Shown here piece after piece: positions 63,604 through 64,000 of a stretch of 64,000 nt of DNA. The position numbers and the translations under genes are program-made. This stretch comes from Streptomyces sp. SID8352 (lineage in GTDB: Bacteria > Actinomycetota > Actinomycetes > Streptomycetales > Streptomycetaceae). The notes beneath the pieces are model-generated. The model did not search any database. It had not been told where the DNA came from and saw only the letters and a list, made by a program, of their open reading frames with translations. Numbering within the stretch: the stretch's first letter is position 1; each line of letters begins with the position of its first letter. Where the stretch lies: the NCBI RefSeq assembly GCF_009862265.1, contig NZ_WWGX01000038.1:62001-126000 (forward strand). Reading direction: 5' to 3'.

Positions 63604-63822
63604 ATGGCGACCAAGGACACCGGCGGCGGGCAGCAGAAGGCCACGCGTTCCACCGAGGAGGCCGAGGAGCAGGCGCAGGACGCGCAGGTATCCGAGGACC
63701 TCAAGGAGCGCCAGGAGAAGCTCAGCGACGACGTGGACTCCGTCCTGGACGAGATCGACGACGTCCTGGAGGAGAACGCGGAGGACTTCGTGCGGTCCTT
63801 CGTGCAGAAGGGCGGCCAGTAG
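63604..63822 (+). CDS. pup: Prokaryotic ubiquitin-like protein Pup
   Basis: 72 residues, disordered and acidic, with the helix-forming ARC-binding segment SEDLKERQEKLSDDVDSVLDEIDDVLEENAEDFVRSFVQ and the terminal GGQ that Dop turns into GGE. Coupled to lysines of target proteins by PafA, it marks them for the proteasome. ATG 63604 gives the standard length; a GTG directly before it, and one ten codons upstream, are less likely. The proteasome subunit genes should follow beyond the window. Confidence 0.97.
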   Translation: MATKDTGGGQQKATRSTEEAEEQAQDAQVSEDLKERQEKLSDDVDSVLDEIDDVLEENAEDFVRSFVQKGGQ

Positions 63823-63833
63823 GCCGACCCCTC

Positions 63834-63869
63834 CGCCCCGCGCGCCCCGGCGGCGCCCGGGGCGGGGCG
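63834..63869 (+). terminator. Possible hairpin after pup
   Basis: CGCCCCG and CGCCCCGG on the left pair with CCGGGGCGGGGCG on the right with a small bulge, 11 bp past the pup stop. It may attenuate transcription into the next gene. Confidence 0.4.
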
Positions 63870-63986
63870 AGGGGTTCGACCGGGGCGCGCGGTGCGGTGG
63901 GACCGCGCCGCGCTCCGTCGTCGACGGGGGCCGGGGGGTTCGTTCCGCGGTTTCCGCCGAGTGTGTGGATCACCGCCGCCAGGCGG

Positions 63987-63996
63987 GTAGGGTCCG
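63987..63996 (+). promoter_or_regulatory. Promoter-like element GTAGGGTCCG at the right edge
   Basis: One base different from the elements before arc and pup. It may be the -10 region of the next proteasome gene, whose start lies outside the window. Confidence 0.35.
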
Positions 63997-64000
63997 TGGC

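Overview
This 64-kb window is very GC-rich chromosomal DNA from an actinomycete, almost certainly a Streptomyces. Two chaplins, a mycothiol ligase, the Pup/Dop/ARC proteasome module, a TTG-started glycerol facilitator, many GTG starts and strong third-position GC bias all point that way. From memory the gene order matches the S. coelicolor core stretch from the homogentisate dioxygenase region down to pup, read in decreasing SCO order. I see no insertion sequences, prophage, CRISPR array or rRNA. The only RNA gene recognised is a tRNA-Leu(GAG).

Layout. 0-11 kb: hmgA with a trailing GntR regulator, a lipoprotein/TetR pair, an orphan and degenerate ABC ATPase, TetR regulators, a MaoC hydratase whose promoter carries the same palindrome as a nearby tetR gene, and SoxR. 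11-20 kb: a secreted penicillin-acylase-type Ntn hydrolase convergent with a Tat-exported NamZ/GH171 exo-muramidase; a TetR regulator and an acyl-CoA dehydrogenase/phosphotransferase operon that share one operator sequence; two DUF202 membrane proteins. 20-30 kb: Nudix, APC permease, gluconokinase, YchJ, GNAT, tRNA-Leu, an M20 peptidase, chpH and chpC. 30-41 kb: a RecD2-like protein that has lost its Walker A motif, an aldo/keto reductase, an LLM oxidoreductase, a ferritin-like protein, CorA, and then the actinobacterial trio histidine phosphatase / DUF3090 / SCO1664-family kinase followed by mshC. 41-51 kb: PAC2, the gylR-glpF-glpK operon (glpD is missing from its usual place), metH and a HAD phosphatase. 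51-64 kb: an orphan oligopeptide-binding lipoprotein, an orphan response regulator, a RecB-like Fe-S nuclease, a site-2 protease with a 327-residue disordered His-rich head, trmI, a secreted protein, ferredoxin, arc, dop and pup. The proteasome core genes would follow just past the right edge.

How the genes work together. The right end is the pupylation pathway: Pup is the tag, Dop deamidates and removes it, ARC unfolds tagged proteins for the 20S proteasome. gylR-glpF-glpK takes up and phosphorylates glycerol under GylR. The acyl-CoA dehydrogenase plus phosphotransferase look like a split form of mammalian ACAD10/11 and bacterial Lva enzymes, so 4-hydroxy-acid catabolism is a reasonable prediction. 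Intergenic gaps are unusually rich in short tandem repeats. At least eight genes have a TANNNT -10 box 6-8 nt before the start codon and are probably translated from leaderless mRNAs.
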